Shown: positions 9,874 through 18,108 of the stretch, one piece after another
Position numbering within the stretch: the first letter of the stretch is position 1
Layout: each line of letters opens with the position of its first letter
DNA from: Bacillus sp. THAF10
Lineage (GTDB): Bacteria; Bacillota; Bacilli; Bacillales; Bacillaceae_I
Direction: 5' to 3'
Assembly: GCF_009363695.1 (NCBI RefSeq)
Contig: NZ_CP045403.1
Location: 1,902,001 to 1,966,000, forward strand
DNA length: 64,000 bases
Translations under genes and position numbers: made by a program
The notes under the pieces: generated by a model
Databases searched by the model: none
Seen by the model: the letters and a program-made list of their open reading frames with translations, nothing else
Told to the model about the DNA's origin: nothing

Positions 9874-10545
9874 TTAAACAGATACAGTATATTTTTTTCT
9901 AGTCTGAACAAATAATTTTTCGATTTTTCTCCAAAGAAAATAACAGCCAACGCCTACTATTGCCCCTATTGTATTTAAAATCACATCATCTATATCCGAA
10001 CTTCTTCCCAACCCTATTCCAAACACCGAACCTAAAATACTTTGTAAGAACTGAACCAGTTCAATCCCCATTGTACAAAAAAATGAGTACAAAATAGCTT
10101 GTTTAACACTCTTTGCCCACTTGAAATAAAGCATAGCAAATGCAAGTGGAGTAAGCATAATGACATTCCCAGCAATTTGAAACAACGCATATGGATTGTA
10201 TCGAAGAACATCTATGATCCCTTTAATTGGTACTAGATTTACAGTATGGGCTATGTATTTTAAGTTTTCCAAAGAGTAATTGGCATCTTCCAAAAAAAAC
10301 ATAAATTCAACCGTATTATAATACAATATGCAAAAATACACAGAAAAACAGATACCAATGAACCAATCAAACACATTTTTTAATCTTGTACGTCTTAATA
10401 GGAAAATCATACAAACTAAGATAATAGCTAAATGCAGAAGAATTTGGATAATAAATGGTAAATAAGAAAACACATCTCTAAAATATACCCAAAGTCTTTG
10501 CCCGTAAAAAATAAGTGGGAAAACTAATAATATGTATTTCTTCAT
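9874..10545 (-). CDS. VanZ family membrane protein
   Basis: The 223-residue protein has five or six hydrophobic segments. Its C-terminal half carries the VanZ signature: NLVPIKGII, NVIMLTPLAFAMLYFKW and SSDIDDVILNTIGAIVGVGCYF. VanZ proteins can confer low-level glycopeptide or lipoglycopeptide tolerance in some hosts, but most chromosomal copies are uncharacterised. The ATG at 10545 is preferred because AGGAG lies 8 bases upstream; a start at 10560 would place that site inside the gene. Its own terminator follows. Confidence 0.8.
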   Translation of the reverse strand: MKKYILLVFPLIFYGQRLWVYFRDVFSYLPFIIQILLHLAIILVCMIFLLRRTRLKNVFDWFIGICFSVYFCILYYNTVEFMFFLEDANYSLENLKYIAHTVNLVPIKGIIDVLRYNPYALFQIAGNVIMLTPLAFAMLYFKWAKSVKQAILYSFFCTMGIELVQFLQSILGSVFGIGLGRSSDIDDVILNTIGAIVGVGCYFLWRKIEKLFVQTRKKYTVSV

Positions 10546-10716
10546 AATTCTTCTCCTCATATCAATTTAGGTTTAACGATCTTACTTATTTAGCTTTAGG
10601 TATTCTTTTTCAACCTCTAATATTTTAGCATAAATATCCAGTTTTGCATTTCCTTGTATTCAAGATTATGGCCATTTAATGGAATATAAAATATATAACA
10701 GCTCTCACAATGTTTT

Positions 10717-10766
10717 TAATACTTTTGTGTCACTCGTCACTTTTGAAGAGCAACACAAAAGTATTA
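10717..10766. repeat. Perfect 14 bp inverted repeat plus a third half-site
   Basis: TAATACTTTTGTGT (10717-10730) is the exact reverse complement of ACACAAAAGTATTA (10753-10766), with 22 bp between. A third ACACAAAAGT follows at 10776-10785 in the orientation of the right arm. It could be an operator array or the ends of a lost element. Confidence 0.6.
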
Positions 10767-10844
10767 AGTATATTGACACAAAAGTCTTTTATCCAAATAT
10801 ATCTTACAATTAGTAACTCTATATTCTTCCATATAAATGAAAAT

Positions 10845-10884
10845 GAGCGCTAATCCTTATTCAAGGATCGCGGCCGATTGTTGC
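10845..10884 (-). repeat. Island palindromic repeat, copy 2
   Basis: The plus strand reads AGCGCTAATCCTTATTCAAG, then GATCGCGGCCGATTGTTG. The arms AATCCTT / AAGGAT and GCGC / CGCG fold into a hairpin. It lies 53 bp past the stop of the minus-strand NTF2-like gene. Confidence 0.65.
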
Positions 10885-10936
10885 AGAACTTCCATCCTTG
10901 TAAGCCTTAACAGGTACCTTTTACAGGTAAATCGTC

Positions 10937-11299
10937 TTATTTGATACAATAAGAATCAATTCTTTGCAGTTCATTTCTATCATTAAAAATATAGACATCA
11001 CAGGCTGAAACCGAAGATAATTGTTCACCATTTCTAATAAATTCAGCTGTTCCATTTACTGCAACGCATTTTTTTTCGGAAATTACATTCAAGGTAGTGA
11101 ATTTAGTGGTTATAGTTTTGAAATAATTTGAAATTTGCTTGCACTCTTCTATTACAGCTTCCCTACCTACTAAGGTTTTGTCACCAACGATATTCCATTC
11201 AATTTTCTTTGCTAGAAATGGAAAAGTAGGTTCAAAATTACCATTAGAAAATGACTCTGCAATTTGCTTTTGAGTGAAAGCATGGCTTTCTGATGTCAT
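10937..11299 (-). CDS. SnoaL/NTF2-like domain protein
   Basis: The 120 residues fit a single cone-shaped NTF2-like domain: an N-terminal helix (KQIAESFSNGN), FPFLAKKIEWNIVGDKTLVG, a helix with a conserved acidic residue (REAVIEECKQISNYF) and C-terminal strands ending SACDVYIFNDRNELQRIDSYCI. Such proteins bind small ligands or act as isomerases or cyclases, and no catalytic role can be set here. AGGAGGAAT precedes the ATG. It is a single-gene unit with its own palindromic terminator. Confidence 0.65.
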   Translation of the reverse strand: MTSESHAFTQKQIAESFSNGNFEPTFPFLAKKIEWNIVGDKTLVGREAVIEECKQISNYFKTITTKFTTLNVISEKKCVAVNGTAEFIRNGEQLSSVSACDVYIFNDRNELQRIDSYCIK

Positions 11300-11465
11300 A
11301 GTTCATTCCTCCTCGAATATTTAGATAAACTTATTTTATTATATTTTCTCACAAATGTCTTACCACTATTTGGTGTATTTGATTAGTACATCCTAAGGAT
11401 ACTCTATCCTAGCTACGAAAATTGAATTTCGGTTGCCGGTCTTTAATTAAATGGACCAATAATGA

Positions 11466-11505
11466 AAATTAGCGCATATCTTGGTTCAAGAATCTCGCCC
11501 GATAG
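11466..11505 (-). repeat. Island palindromic repeat, copy 3
   Basis: The plus strand reads TAGCGCATATCTTGGTTCAA, then GAATCTCGCCCGATAGCTG. It shares the AGCGC start, the hairpin and the CGCCCGAT box with copies 2 and 5. It ends 37 bp past the stop of the CPCC gene. Confidence 0.6.
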
Positions 11506-11541
11506 CTGAAGATCGATGTTTTATTTAATAAGATGAAAAAT

Positions 11542-11799
11542 TTAGTTTTTTAATGGTTTCCAGTTTGGTTTACGCTCATCATTTTCACTAGGTTTTCGAT
11601 TAATGAAACGTCCTTCTAAGAAACCTTTTTGATATTGCCGTAAAGAAGATTCATTTGCGCCGCCTGCATAATCATGATTATTAAATTGTAAATCGTCATC
11701 TTCCCAAAAACAGATTTCACAAATTTCAAAAGTTCCAGGTGGCTTAGATTCTAATGTTTTATAACCACAGCATGGACAAAAATATATGTTTTTTCTCAT
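11542..11799 (-). CDS. Cysteine-rich CPCC domain protein
   Basis: This is an 85-residue zinc-ribbon-like protein. FCPCCGYKTLE (residues 7-17) and FEICEICFWEDDD (28-40) supply four cysteines in the order expected for the CPCC family, followed by NNHDYAGGANESSLRQYQKGF, cut here to its recognisable part NNHDYAGGANESSL. Such genes often lie in variable regions near polymorphic toxin-immunity loci, but the function is not known. No toxin partner is visible nearby. Confidence 0.75.
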   Translation of the reverse strand: MRKNIYFCPCCGYKTLESKPPGTFEICEICFWEDDDLQFNNHDYAGGANESSLRQYQKGFLEGRFINRKPSENDERKPNWKPLKN

Positions 11800-11867
11800 C
11801 TGTTCACCTTGCCTTGATTAAGTCTTCAATTTTGAACAATCGCTCCGATTTGTCTTAATAAAAAAAT

Positions 11868-12311
11868 TCATTCATTTATACGTAAATACAACACTTCATT
11901 TGCATCAGGAGTTTTTAATAATAACTGAGAGTATTTGATTAAGCAGATTCCAATAAACTCTTCTTCATCACTGGTATCAAATTTTGCATTAAAATCTTCA
12001 GGCAAAAACAAAATATAATCCCCAGCAATTCTTTCCCATAGACTCTGTAAATATATTAAATCATCTTTGCTAATGATTTTAGTAAATGGATTACTTATAT
12101 TTTTACCTTTAATGCAGCTTGATTCATACCACCAAAGAATCGTGCATTTTTCAGAACCATAAATACTTCTTGTGCAATCAAATAAGCTTATTAACAAGTC
12201 TGGTTTTGGTTCTGCTAATGGGAATTCAATTAATGTCTTTAACTCAGTTTTTTGTCTTATATCTTGAGTTAAACCAATTAAATCTAAAAACCCTTCCCAA
12301 GAGCCTTCCAT
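11868..12311 (-). CDS. Hypothetical protein, unrecognised
   Basis: This is a 147-residue soluble acidic protein with no signal peptide. It contains LLISLFDCTRSIYGSEKCTI, TKIISKDDLIYLQSLWERI and a C-terminal DANEVLYLRINE. I do not recognise a family. The size and the look of a compact alpha/beta domain would fit an immunity-type protein, but that is only a guess from context. The start at 12311 is chosen because AAGGAGG lies 6 bases upstream; the ATG at 12317 directly abuts that site. Confidence 0.55.
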   Translation of the reverse strand: MEGSWEGFLDLIGLTQDIRQKTELKTLIEFPLAEPKPDLLISLFDCTRSIYGSEKCTILWWYESSCIKGKNISNPFTKIISKDDLIYLQSLWERIAGDYILFLPEDFNAKFDTSDEEEFIGICLIKYSQLLLKTPDANEVLYLRINE

Positions 12312-12413
12312 ATTCATCCTCCTTATCTTGGTTAATATTAGTTAATGCAATATAATTATTTTGCTCATTTGAGAAGAAGTGACCACCCCTAAAGCTCCCG
12401 GAATGGGATAACA

Positions 12414-13061
12414 CTACTCCCACTTATAATCGCCATCAACCAGTTCGACTCTTTCTGGTATTATTTTTTGAAGGGATTCTATTGTTAAAAAATCCTCATT
12501 ATTTGAGAATGCAGTAATATAATCACCATCATGGCCCACCCAAAACATAGTAGAATTCTCAGTAAAAGTTAATATTGGAGTATTGGCGATCCACTTTAAT
12601 TTAACAAGTCTGGTTCGGTTTTTTTTAGTCCTTTTTACTGGATAAGGTGACTCATATTCCCTTTCCTCTAAGCTGAATACGTCCTGTTTTAAGGACCATA
12701 ATGATAAATTCAGCATGCTTCCATTACCGTGCAAATAAGGATAATATTCTTTAAATTGCTGTGGGCTGCAGATTATTGCCTTTACAAAGAACGTATCTTT
12801 ACGACTCCCCTTCATATAATTGAACTCTATATTCTGCATCTTAAACAGTTCGTCGTACTCTGCTTTTTGAAAATCAAAGATTTCCGCAACTGAATAAATA
12901 GGATAATACTCTGGGCTCTCCATCCAGTTACAAAAGAATTCTTCATGGGCATCTGTATAAGCCCCATCAATATAGCAAGAAAACTCAATGATACTCTTTG
13001 ACTCACCGTAAATCTCAAAAGGATAAGTGTGTTCGGGAGGGAAACATATTTCCATTTTCAT
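12414..13061 (-). CDS. Hypothetical protein, unrecognised
   Basis: The protein has 215 residues from the ATG at 13061, which has AGAGAGG 8 bases upstream. The frame extends to 13151 (245 residues), but that start has only a weak site. It is rich in aromatic and acidic residues (EEFFCNWMESPEYYPIYSVAE, quoted in part as EEFFCNWMESPEYY; MLNLSLWSLKQDVFSLEERE; GHDGDYITAFSNNEDFL). No membrane segment, signal peptide or catalytic motif is visible. I cannot assign a function. It sits among other orphan single-gene units of the island. Confidence 0.55.
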   Translation of the reverse strand: MKMEICFPPEHTYPFEIYGESKSIIEFSCYIDGAYTDAHEEFFCNWMESPEYYPIYSVAEIFDFQKAEYDELFKMQNIEFNYMKGSRKDTFFVKAIICSPQQFKEYYPYLHGNGSMLNLSLWSLKQDVFSLEEREYESPYPVKRTKKNRTRLVKLKWIANTPILTFTENSTMFWVGHDGDYITAFSNNEDFLTIESLQKIIPERVELVDGDYKWE

Positions 13062-13224
13062 TTTAATTGCCTCTCTTAAAGGTCTGAATAATAACTTATT
13101 TATTATCTTACCACTTAAAACTAACTTTTCTTTGGCCTTTATTTTTGTCATCAGCGTTTACAATAACCTGCTCTTAAGTTAAAGAACAATTCAAACGTGT
13201 TTTTTCATCTGGACTATAATTAAT

Positions 13225-13262
13225 AAAAAGCGCTGATCCTAGTTCTAGGTGCGCCAAATTGC
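13225..13262 (-). repeat. Island palindromic repeat, copy 4
   Basis: The plus strand reads AAAAAGCGCTGATCCTAGTT, then CTAGGTGCGCCAAATTGC. The CCTAG / CTAGG and GCGC / GCGC arms form a hairpin, and on the minus strand U5 follows. It lies 58 bp past the stop of the DUF3916-like gene. Confidence 0.65.
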
Positions 13263-13319
13263 TTAAAATCTTTATTTTAATAATAGTTAATGCACCAGTT
13301 AATTCAGCAAGCAACAACC

Positions 13320-13826
13320 TTAATTTAGTTCGCCGATAAACCAGTTTTCTCCTGTATATTGATACTCCTCATCTGTAATTTCTACCTTGAATCCAAGTAT
13401 CTTCATGTTATTAGGGACCGTTAGTTGCCACTCATGTTCTATATTTCTATCTTTAGGCAGTGGAATCCACCTTTGAGTGTCATCATTTCTGTCGAAGAAA
13501 GTTTTATAATAAGACTCTCCTATAAATACAATTATTTGTGAATTCCATAGATTTGGTAAGTCTATCGCAACAACTACTCTTGTTTTTTCTGAAATATTAG
13601 GTTTTACATTAACTAAATGTTCCCCTCTATTCAATAATGTTTGAATACACAAACGCTTAATGCCCACTGTAGTTTTGTTAGAAGCTATAAATCCTTGTCC
13701 AACGGGTAAAGGAAGATGCCAATATCCATTATGAAAATCAGAAGGGAAATTCATTGTCTCCTGTTCAATTCTTTTTACCATATTGTTTACTTTACGTTTT
13801 ATTCCTCTGACTTTTTTGTTAGGCAT
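13320..13826 (-). CDS. DUF3916-like protein
   Basis: The 168 residues begin with a basic segment (MPNKKVRGIKRKVNNMVKRI) followed by NGYWHLPLPVGQGFIASNKT, GIKRLCIQTLLNRGEHLVN and VVVAIDLPNLWNSQIIVF. This pattern matches my recollection of DUF3916, a small Bacillales family of unknown function; that match needs a profile search. ATG 13826 is chosen because GAGGGTGG lies upstream at good spacing, while a start at 13895 has no site. It is monocistronic. Confidence 0.6.
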   Translation of the reverse strand: MPNKKVRGIKRKVNNMVKRIEQETMNFPSDFHNGYWHLPLPVGQGFIASNKTTVGIKRLCIQTLLNRGEHLVNVKPNISEKTRVVVAIDLPNLWNSQIIVFIGESYYKTFFDRNDDTQRWIPLPKDRNIEHEWQLTVPNNMKILGFKVEITDEEYQYTGENWFIGELN

Positions 13827-13982
13827 TTTTTCACCACCCTCTTTGGTTTTCACGCTGTTATTTAAGGAAATTTGTCTAAGTTTCACAAATTTCAACCCCT
13901 TATTTATTTCAGTATGACCATTAAAATTAATACCAATTATGTCAAGATTACTTAAACCTTACAACAATTTTTCAAGCATAAC

Positions 13983-14019
13983 AAAAGCGCAATGTTAGAT
14001 CATTGCGCCCGATTGTGGA
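13983..14019 (-). repeat. Island palindromic repeat, copy 5
   Basis: GCGCAATG (13987-13994) pairs perfectly with CATTGCGC (14001-14008), followed by CCGATTGTGG. On the minus strand the hairpin is followed by UUUUGUU. It ends 27 bp past the stop of the 95-residue gene. Confidence 0.7.
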
Positions 14020-14045
14020 ATAATCAGCTACCTTCTATTAGCTAC

Positions 14046-14333
14046 CTAATAAGAAATTCTTAATACAAACCCCTGCTCTTTTGCATATTCATTTACCAGG
14101 TTTATTAATTTATTTTTAAGTAATGAAACTGAATGATGAATTTCCCTTTTGCCATCAATTTCATATTCCTCATAGATAATAAAGTTTAAATGGTCCATCT
14201 TTTTAATAACAAACCGATTGCATTCATATTCTCCACATCTAATATTTATGGAATATATAAAATCTATGATTCCATCATAAAATTCCTGATCAGATATTTC
14301 ATCCTCTAAGAATGATAGTACTAATTCTTGCAT
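14046..14333 (-). CDS. Hypothetical protein, unrecognised
   Basis: This is a 95-residue acidic protein (LVLSFLEDEISDQEFYDGII; CNRFVIKKMDHLNFIIYEEY) without membrane segments or known motifs. GGAGAGGAAAG precedes the ATG, so translation is credible. No family is recognised. It is one of the island's single-gene units with a palindromic terminator. Confidence 0.5.
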   Translation of the reverse strand: MQELVLSFLEDEISDQEFYDGIIDFIYSINIRCGEYECNRFVIKKMDHLNFIIYEEYEIDGKREIHHSVSLLKNKLINLVNEYAKEQGFVLRISY

Positions 14334-14547
14334 CTTTCCTCTCCTTTATAGCTGCATTTTTAAGAATAACAAAAATTCTATTACTTTAAGAAAAACTGGT
14401 AACTGATTTAAAAATCCTTGTGAATTAATGAAAAAACAAACCGCCAAATATACGTTTACTTTGAAAATTTTAGGTTAGTTGAGATAAATTTAATTACCTT
14501 TTTGGAGTATCGACTAGCTTCTCTTAAATAGTCTTTTTTATGGCCTT

Positions 14548-14964
14548 TTAAAAAGGTCTATTTAATATAAATCTAGGTGGGGGTCCATATTCCTGTTCTG
14601 CTTCAAAATAAGCAAGTCTTCCAGGAATGCATGATATTATTGATGGAAATCCCTCACCTACAGCCACTTCTAGAGCTGAAGATAAGGACATATGTTTACC
14701 ATCGATTTTATCATTCCATGACATTGCATAACAATTTCTACTTGCACCTTGTTTTTTCAATAATTTCTCTATTTCTAATGGGTCGGAATTTGGCTTAGTT
14801 ATTTCGATCATAAATTCTTTCCGTAGTGTATTTGAGTAATTATGATTTAATCTATTCATTGCGTCCATACGTTTTTTTTCAGAAAAAAACTCGAACAAAA
14901 CTCTTTGCTGGATTCTTTTCGTAAAAAACGCTTTGACAATTATTTCTTCAAGTTCTTTATCCAT
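14548..14964 (-). CDS. Hypothetical protein, unrecognised
   Basis: This is a 138-residue soluble protein. It starts with a helical acidic/basic segment (MDKELEEIIVKAFFTKRIQQ), continues with MDAMNRLNHNYSNTLRKEF and ends in a glycine- and proline-containing stretch (AVGEGFPSIISCIPGRLAYF). No recognised family or catalytic pattern. An imperfect hairpin at about 14524-14563 covers its stop and may terminate it. It is the last gene of the accessory island before the laccase. Confidence 0.5.
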   Translation of the reverse strand: MDKELEEIIVKAFFTKRIQQRVLFEFFSEKKRMDAMNRLNHNYSNTLRKEFMIEITKPNSDPLEIEKLLKKQGASRNCYAMSWNDKIDGKHMSLSSALEVAVGEGFPSIISCIPGRLAYFEAEQEYGPPPRFILNRPF

Positions 14965-15053
14965 TTTTATCCCCCATTAACACTCCTTATAATACGAATC
15001 GGAACGGCATCTGTTCTTACGTATTATTTTTAATTTTTTTAACCCTTCTACTA

Positions 15054-16586
15054 TCAAGGCAAAACAAAATAAGGACGCATCATTTCATAGTCTTCGTGCT
15101 CCAGTATATGACAGTGCCATACGTACAACCCGCTGAATGGACCAAATGGGACAATGATGCGGGTTATTTCTTTAGGATTTGCCCGTACTGTATCTTTCCA
15201 TCCTTGTTCATTTAAATCTGGGGCTTGTCGCGGTCCAGTAGGAACAATTTTCTTTTCTTTTTCATACAATTCTCCATCAAAGGGCTGCCGATCGAGAATT
15301 TGAAAACGTACCAAGTGTAAGTGAATAGGGTGCGTAGCATTAGTTACATTAATAAAACTCCAAATCTCAGTACTCCATAAAGTCGGGGTTTCCGTCACAG
15401 GATCTATCCATAGGCGATCGTCTAACAAGTGAATAGAGCGCCCGTACTGATCCTTTCTCGTAGAAAGTAATAAATTTCTGATTTTCTTATTAGGACTTTC
15501 TTTTAATTTTGGAATATATTTTAAATTAAAAGGCAAGCCGCCAACATCTTGGTCTTTCAACTTTTTAATTACACGAATTTGCATGATAGATCCGGTCGTT
15601 TCTGGATTTGGTTTTTCACCTTGAGGAAAAGGTGACTCGGCATCGTTCCTTATCGTAATTAACTCTCCACTGGAAGACGAAAAATCCACTAGGACATCCG
15701 CTCTCTCCGCTGGGGCCAAAAGTAATGAAGGAACTTCTACAGGATTCGCCAATAGTCCCTGATCGGAACCAATCTGAATGAATGGCATTCCGTTTGAAAA
15801 AGATAGTCGATAAAAACGAGAATTAGAGCCGTTCAGGATACGAAACCGATAAAGCCGTGGCTCCACGTCGAGATAAGGCCATATCTTTCCGTTTACCAAA
15901 ATGGTGTCACCAAAGAAATCCGGTAAAATGGAAGGATTCACGTCAGGGTTAGGCGGATCTGGTTGTGCAGGATAATAGAGAGCGCCATCTGCTTGAAAAG
16001 ATCGATCTAGGATAAGCAAAGGAATCTCGTAAGGCTGTTTTGGTAGATTCAGCCGTTGTTCTTCTTCATCATATATTAAATATAAACCAACAAGACCAGC
16101 ATAAATATTTAAGCGGGTAATGCCCATTGCATGGTCATGGTACCATAAGGCTGTTGCATCCTGGATATTTGGATAGGTATATAGCTGATTAGTAAAGTGC
16201 GATCCAACTTGTTTGAATCCTCGAGTAAACCAGGCCTCCGGATAGCCATCACTTGTATCAGGAGTTACACCACCGTGAAGATGGACTACCGTCCGGACTT
16301 CCGGTTTATTTTTTTCTGCTCCATGAATGGTAGTATCTATCGGCAGAAAGTGTTTAAGCGGCAGTTCATTTTTCCACAATACATGGATCGGTCGATTTTT
16401 CCAAACCCTGAAGGTTGGTCCAGGAAACTCCCCATTGTACCCCCATATTTTCGTAGGAGGTAAATCTCTGTGAAGCTTTTTCAGCGATTGAACCATACTC
16501 ACCTCATAGTAGGGTACATCGTTTAGTATACATATTGGTTGAATGGTTTTCATAATCGGAAGTGGATCTACAAATTTTTCAAGCAT
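15054..16586 (-). CDS. cotA: Multicopper oxidase, CotA-like spore coat laccase
   Basis: This 510-residue enzyme is close in length to B. subtilis CotA (513), an outer spore coat laccase that oxidises phenolics and bilirubin and makes brown pigment. All copper-binding elements are visible: HLHGG (His102/104), WYHDHAMGITRLN (His150/152), HPIHLHLVRF near residue 416 and HCHILEHEDYEMM near the C terminus, which holds the type 1 copper Cys and His ligands. No signal peptide is present, as expected for a coat protein made in the mother cell. GGAGGGGGG precedes the ATG. It is divergent from the germination operon, separated by 205 bp. Confidence 0.9.
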   Translation of the reverse strand: MLEKFVDPLPIMKTIQPICILNDVPYYEVSMVQSLKKLHRDLPPTKIWGYNGEFPGPTFRVWKNRPIHVLWKNELPLKHFLPIDTTIHGAEKNKPEVRTVVHLHGGVTPDTSDGYPEAWFTRGFKQVGSHFTNQLYTYPNIQDATALWYHDHAMGITRLNIYAGLVGLYLIYDEEEQRLNLPKQPYEIPLLILDRSFQADGALYYPAQPDPPNPDVNPSILPDFFGDTILVNGKIWPYLDVEPRLYRFRILNGSNSRFYRLSFSNGMPFIQIGSDQGLLANPVEVPSLLLAPAERADVLVDFSSSSGELITIRNDAESPFPQGEKPNPETTGSIMQIRVIKKLKDQDVGGLPFNLKYIPKLKESPNKKIRNLLLSTRKDQYGRSIHLLDDRLWIDPVTETPTLWSTEIWSFINVTNATHPIHLHLVRFQILDRQPFDGELYEKEKKIVPTGPRQAPDLNEQGWKDTVRANPKEITRIIVPFGPFSGLYVWHCHILEHEDYEMMRPYFVLP

Positions 16587-16791
16587 GAAAATCCCCCCTC
16601 CTCGATTTTATCGCTTTTTACAAAGAAATAGACCTAAATATGTAATCGCAAATGGAACCTCACCTGTGTCTAGCGCCTTTTGCAAAAAGAGCCAACTCTC
16701 CCTTGTTCATACATGGAACCCTCACATATAAATAAATAGATAAGGAATAATAAAAATATCATAGACCAGAAATTGAAAGGACTTCACATCC

Positions 16792-18108
16792 ATGAATTCT
16801 TTATTAAGAGAGGTTAAGGATACTTTAGGGGAAAATGATGATTTTTTTATGGAAACATACATGTTCAACCATTTCCCTGTTATTCTCATAGGACTTAAAA
16901 GCCTTATAGACTTACCTAAAACATTGGATGGCATTAGATCATATGCTGATCACCTCGAGGACTTTCCTGAAAAATTGATTAGTTTAGGAGAAAAGAAAAG
17001 CGAGCGAAAAGATGTTATTCAATTAATCCTTGAAGGTAAATTAATCCTAGCCATTGAAAATGAACATTTCGTCATAAGTGTTGAGCCATATTCCTTCACA
17101 CTCAATCGCTCTATTGACCAGCCTATCAACGAAAGTATTATCCAAGGATCTCTCAGTTCTTTTATCGAAGATCTCAATACAAATATCGGCTTAATAAGAA
17201 AGCATGTGAAATCGGAGGGTCTACATGTAAAAAACTACTCATTTGGATCAAATCGAAAAGGATTATCTTTGGTGTATGTTGATCAGCATGTGGATCCCAA
17301 TCTTATTACGACCTTGATGAAGAAACTAGATATTAATAAGGATAGGGACATTCAAACTATACAAGATATCATCAAATTACTAAATCTTAAAACATGGAGT
17401 GTAGTAGCTCAAATAAATACGACAGAGCTACCTCAGGAGGCATCTCATTCATTAAAGAGAGGGAAGGTTTTACTTCTGGTAGACAGGCTACCATTTGCCA
17501 TTGTACTGCCAAGTAGTATTTGGGACATGTTTATTCTTGAAAGTGATCGTAATTTCTCCGTTCCCATCATGTTGACAATAAGATTTATACGTATAGTTGG
17601 GATACTTATGACTCTTATCGTTCCAGGATTATACGTAGCTTTAGTGGCAGTTAATCCTGAAGTGTTGCGAATCGAATTAGTATTATCCATTGCACAAAGC
17701 CGTGAAGGAGTACCCTACCCCTCCATAGTAGAAATGATTATCATGCTGATTATTTTAGAATTGATAGTGGAAGCAAGTGTGAGACTGCCTAAAAGCATCG
17801 GACCTACGATAACGATGGTTGGAGGTATCATACTTGGACAAGCGGCTGTAGAAGCTAAGTTAGTCAGCAATTTAATTATTATTATACTTGCTGCGACCAC
17901 CATTGCGAACTCCACCATCATTGGATTTCAAAATATACTTTCTATCCGTCTTCTTAAATACCTGGTTTTGATCCTGGCGGCATTCTACGGTGTTCTCGGA
18001 ATCCTTGTTGGTTTGTTTTTAATTTGTTCTTACCTGGCAAGTATAAAAACATTTGGAATTCCGTATATAAATTTTCAACTTTCAAAGGGGGATAGTAGAA
18101 GTGGATAA
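16792..18108 (+). CDS. Divergent GerA-family germination receptor A subunit
   Basis: The 438-residue membrane protein has the GerAA architecture: a cytoplasmic N-terminal half and a C-terminal membrane half with several segments. The latter contains AQSREGVPYPSIVEMIIM, GQAAVEAKLVSN and the closing FGIPYINF. It is shorter than typical GerAA proteins (about 480-500) and has lost usual motifs: the family RGP/E-type motif before the NISLIRRR-like helix reads IIQGSLSSFIED, and the TERPD segment before the membrane half reads PQEASHSLKRG. It overlaps the B-subunit gene by 8 bp. In the family, A, B and C form an inner-membrane nutrient receptor of the spore. Confidence 0.85.
   Translation: MNSLLREVKDTLGENDDFFMETYMFNHFPVILIGLKSLIDLPKTLDGIRSYADHLEDFPEKLISLGEKKSERKDVIQLILEGKLILAIENEHFVISVEPYSFTLNRSIDQPINESIIQGSLSSFIEDLNTNIGLIRKHVKSEGLHVKNYSFGSNRKGLSLVYVDQHVDPNLITTLMKKLDINKDRDIQTIQDIIKLLNLKTWSVVAQINTTELPQEASHSLKRGKVLLLVDRLPFAIVLPSSIWDMFILESDRNFSVPIMLTIRFIRIVGILMTLIVPGLYVALVAVNPEVLRIELVLSIAQSREGVPYPSIVEMIIMLIILELIVEASVRLPKSIGPTITMVGGIILGQAAVEAKLVSNLIIIILAATTIANSTIIGFQNILSIRLLKYLVLILAAFYGVLGILVGLFLICSYLASIKTFGIPYINFQLSKGDSRSG

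Larger units (their letters stand above)
10546..10936. other. Intergenic region with a 14 bp inverted repeat, a repeat copy and a possible gene remnant
   Basis: From left to right: the ribosome binding site of the VanZ gene; a short minus-strand frame (10582-10653) ending in ILEVEKEYLKLNK with no start site, perhaps a gene remnant; a perfect 14 bp inverted repeat (10717-10766); and island repeat copy 2 (10845-10884). No complete gene is supported. Confidence 0.5.

Noticed and set aside
10582..10653. Minus-strand frame ending in ILEVEKEYLKLNK
   Set aside because: Only about 24 codons after an in-frame stop, with no start site. It could be a gene remnant but cannot be supported as a gene.
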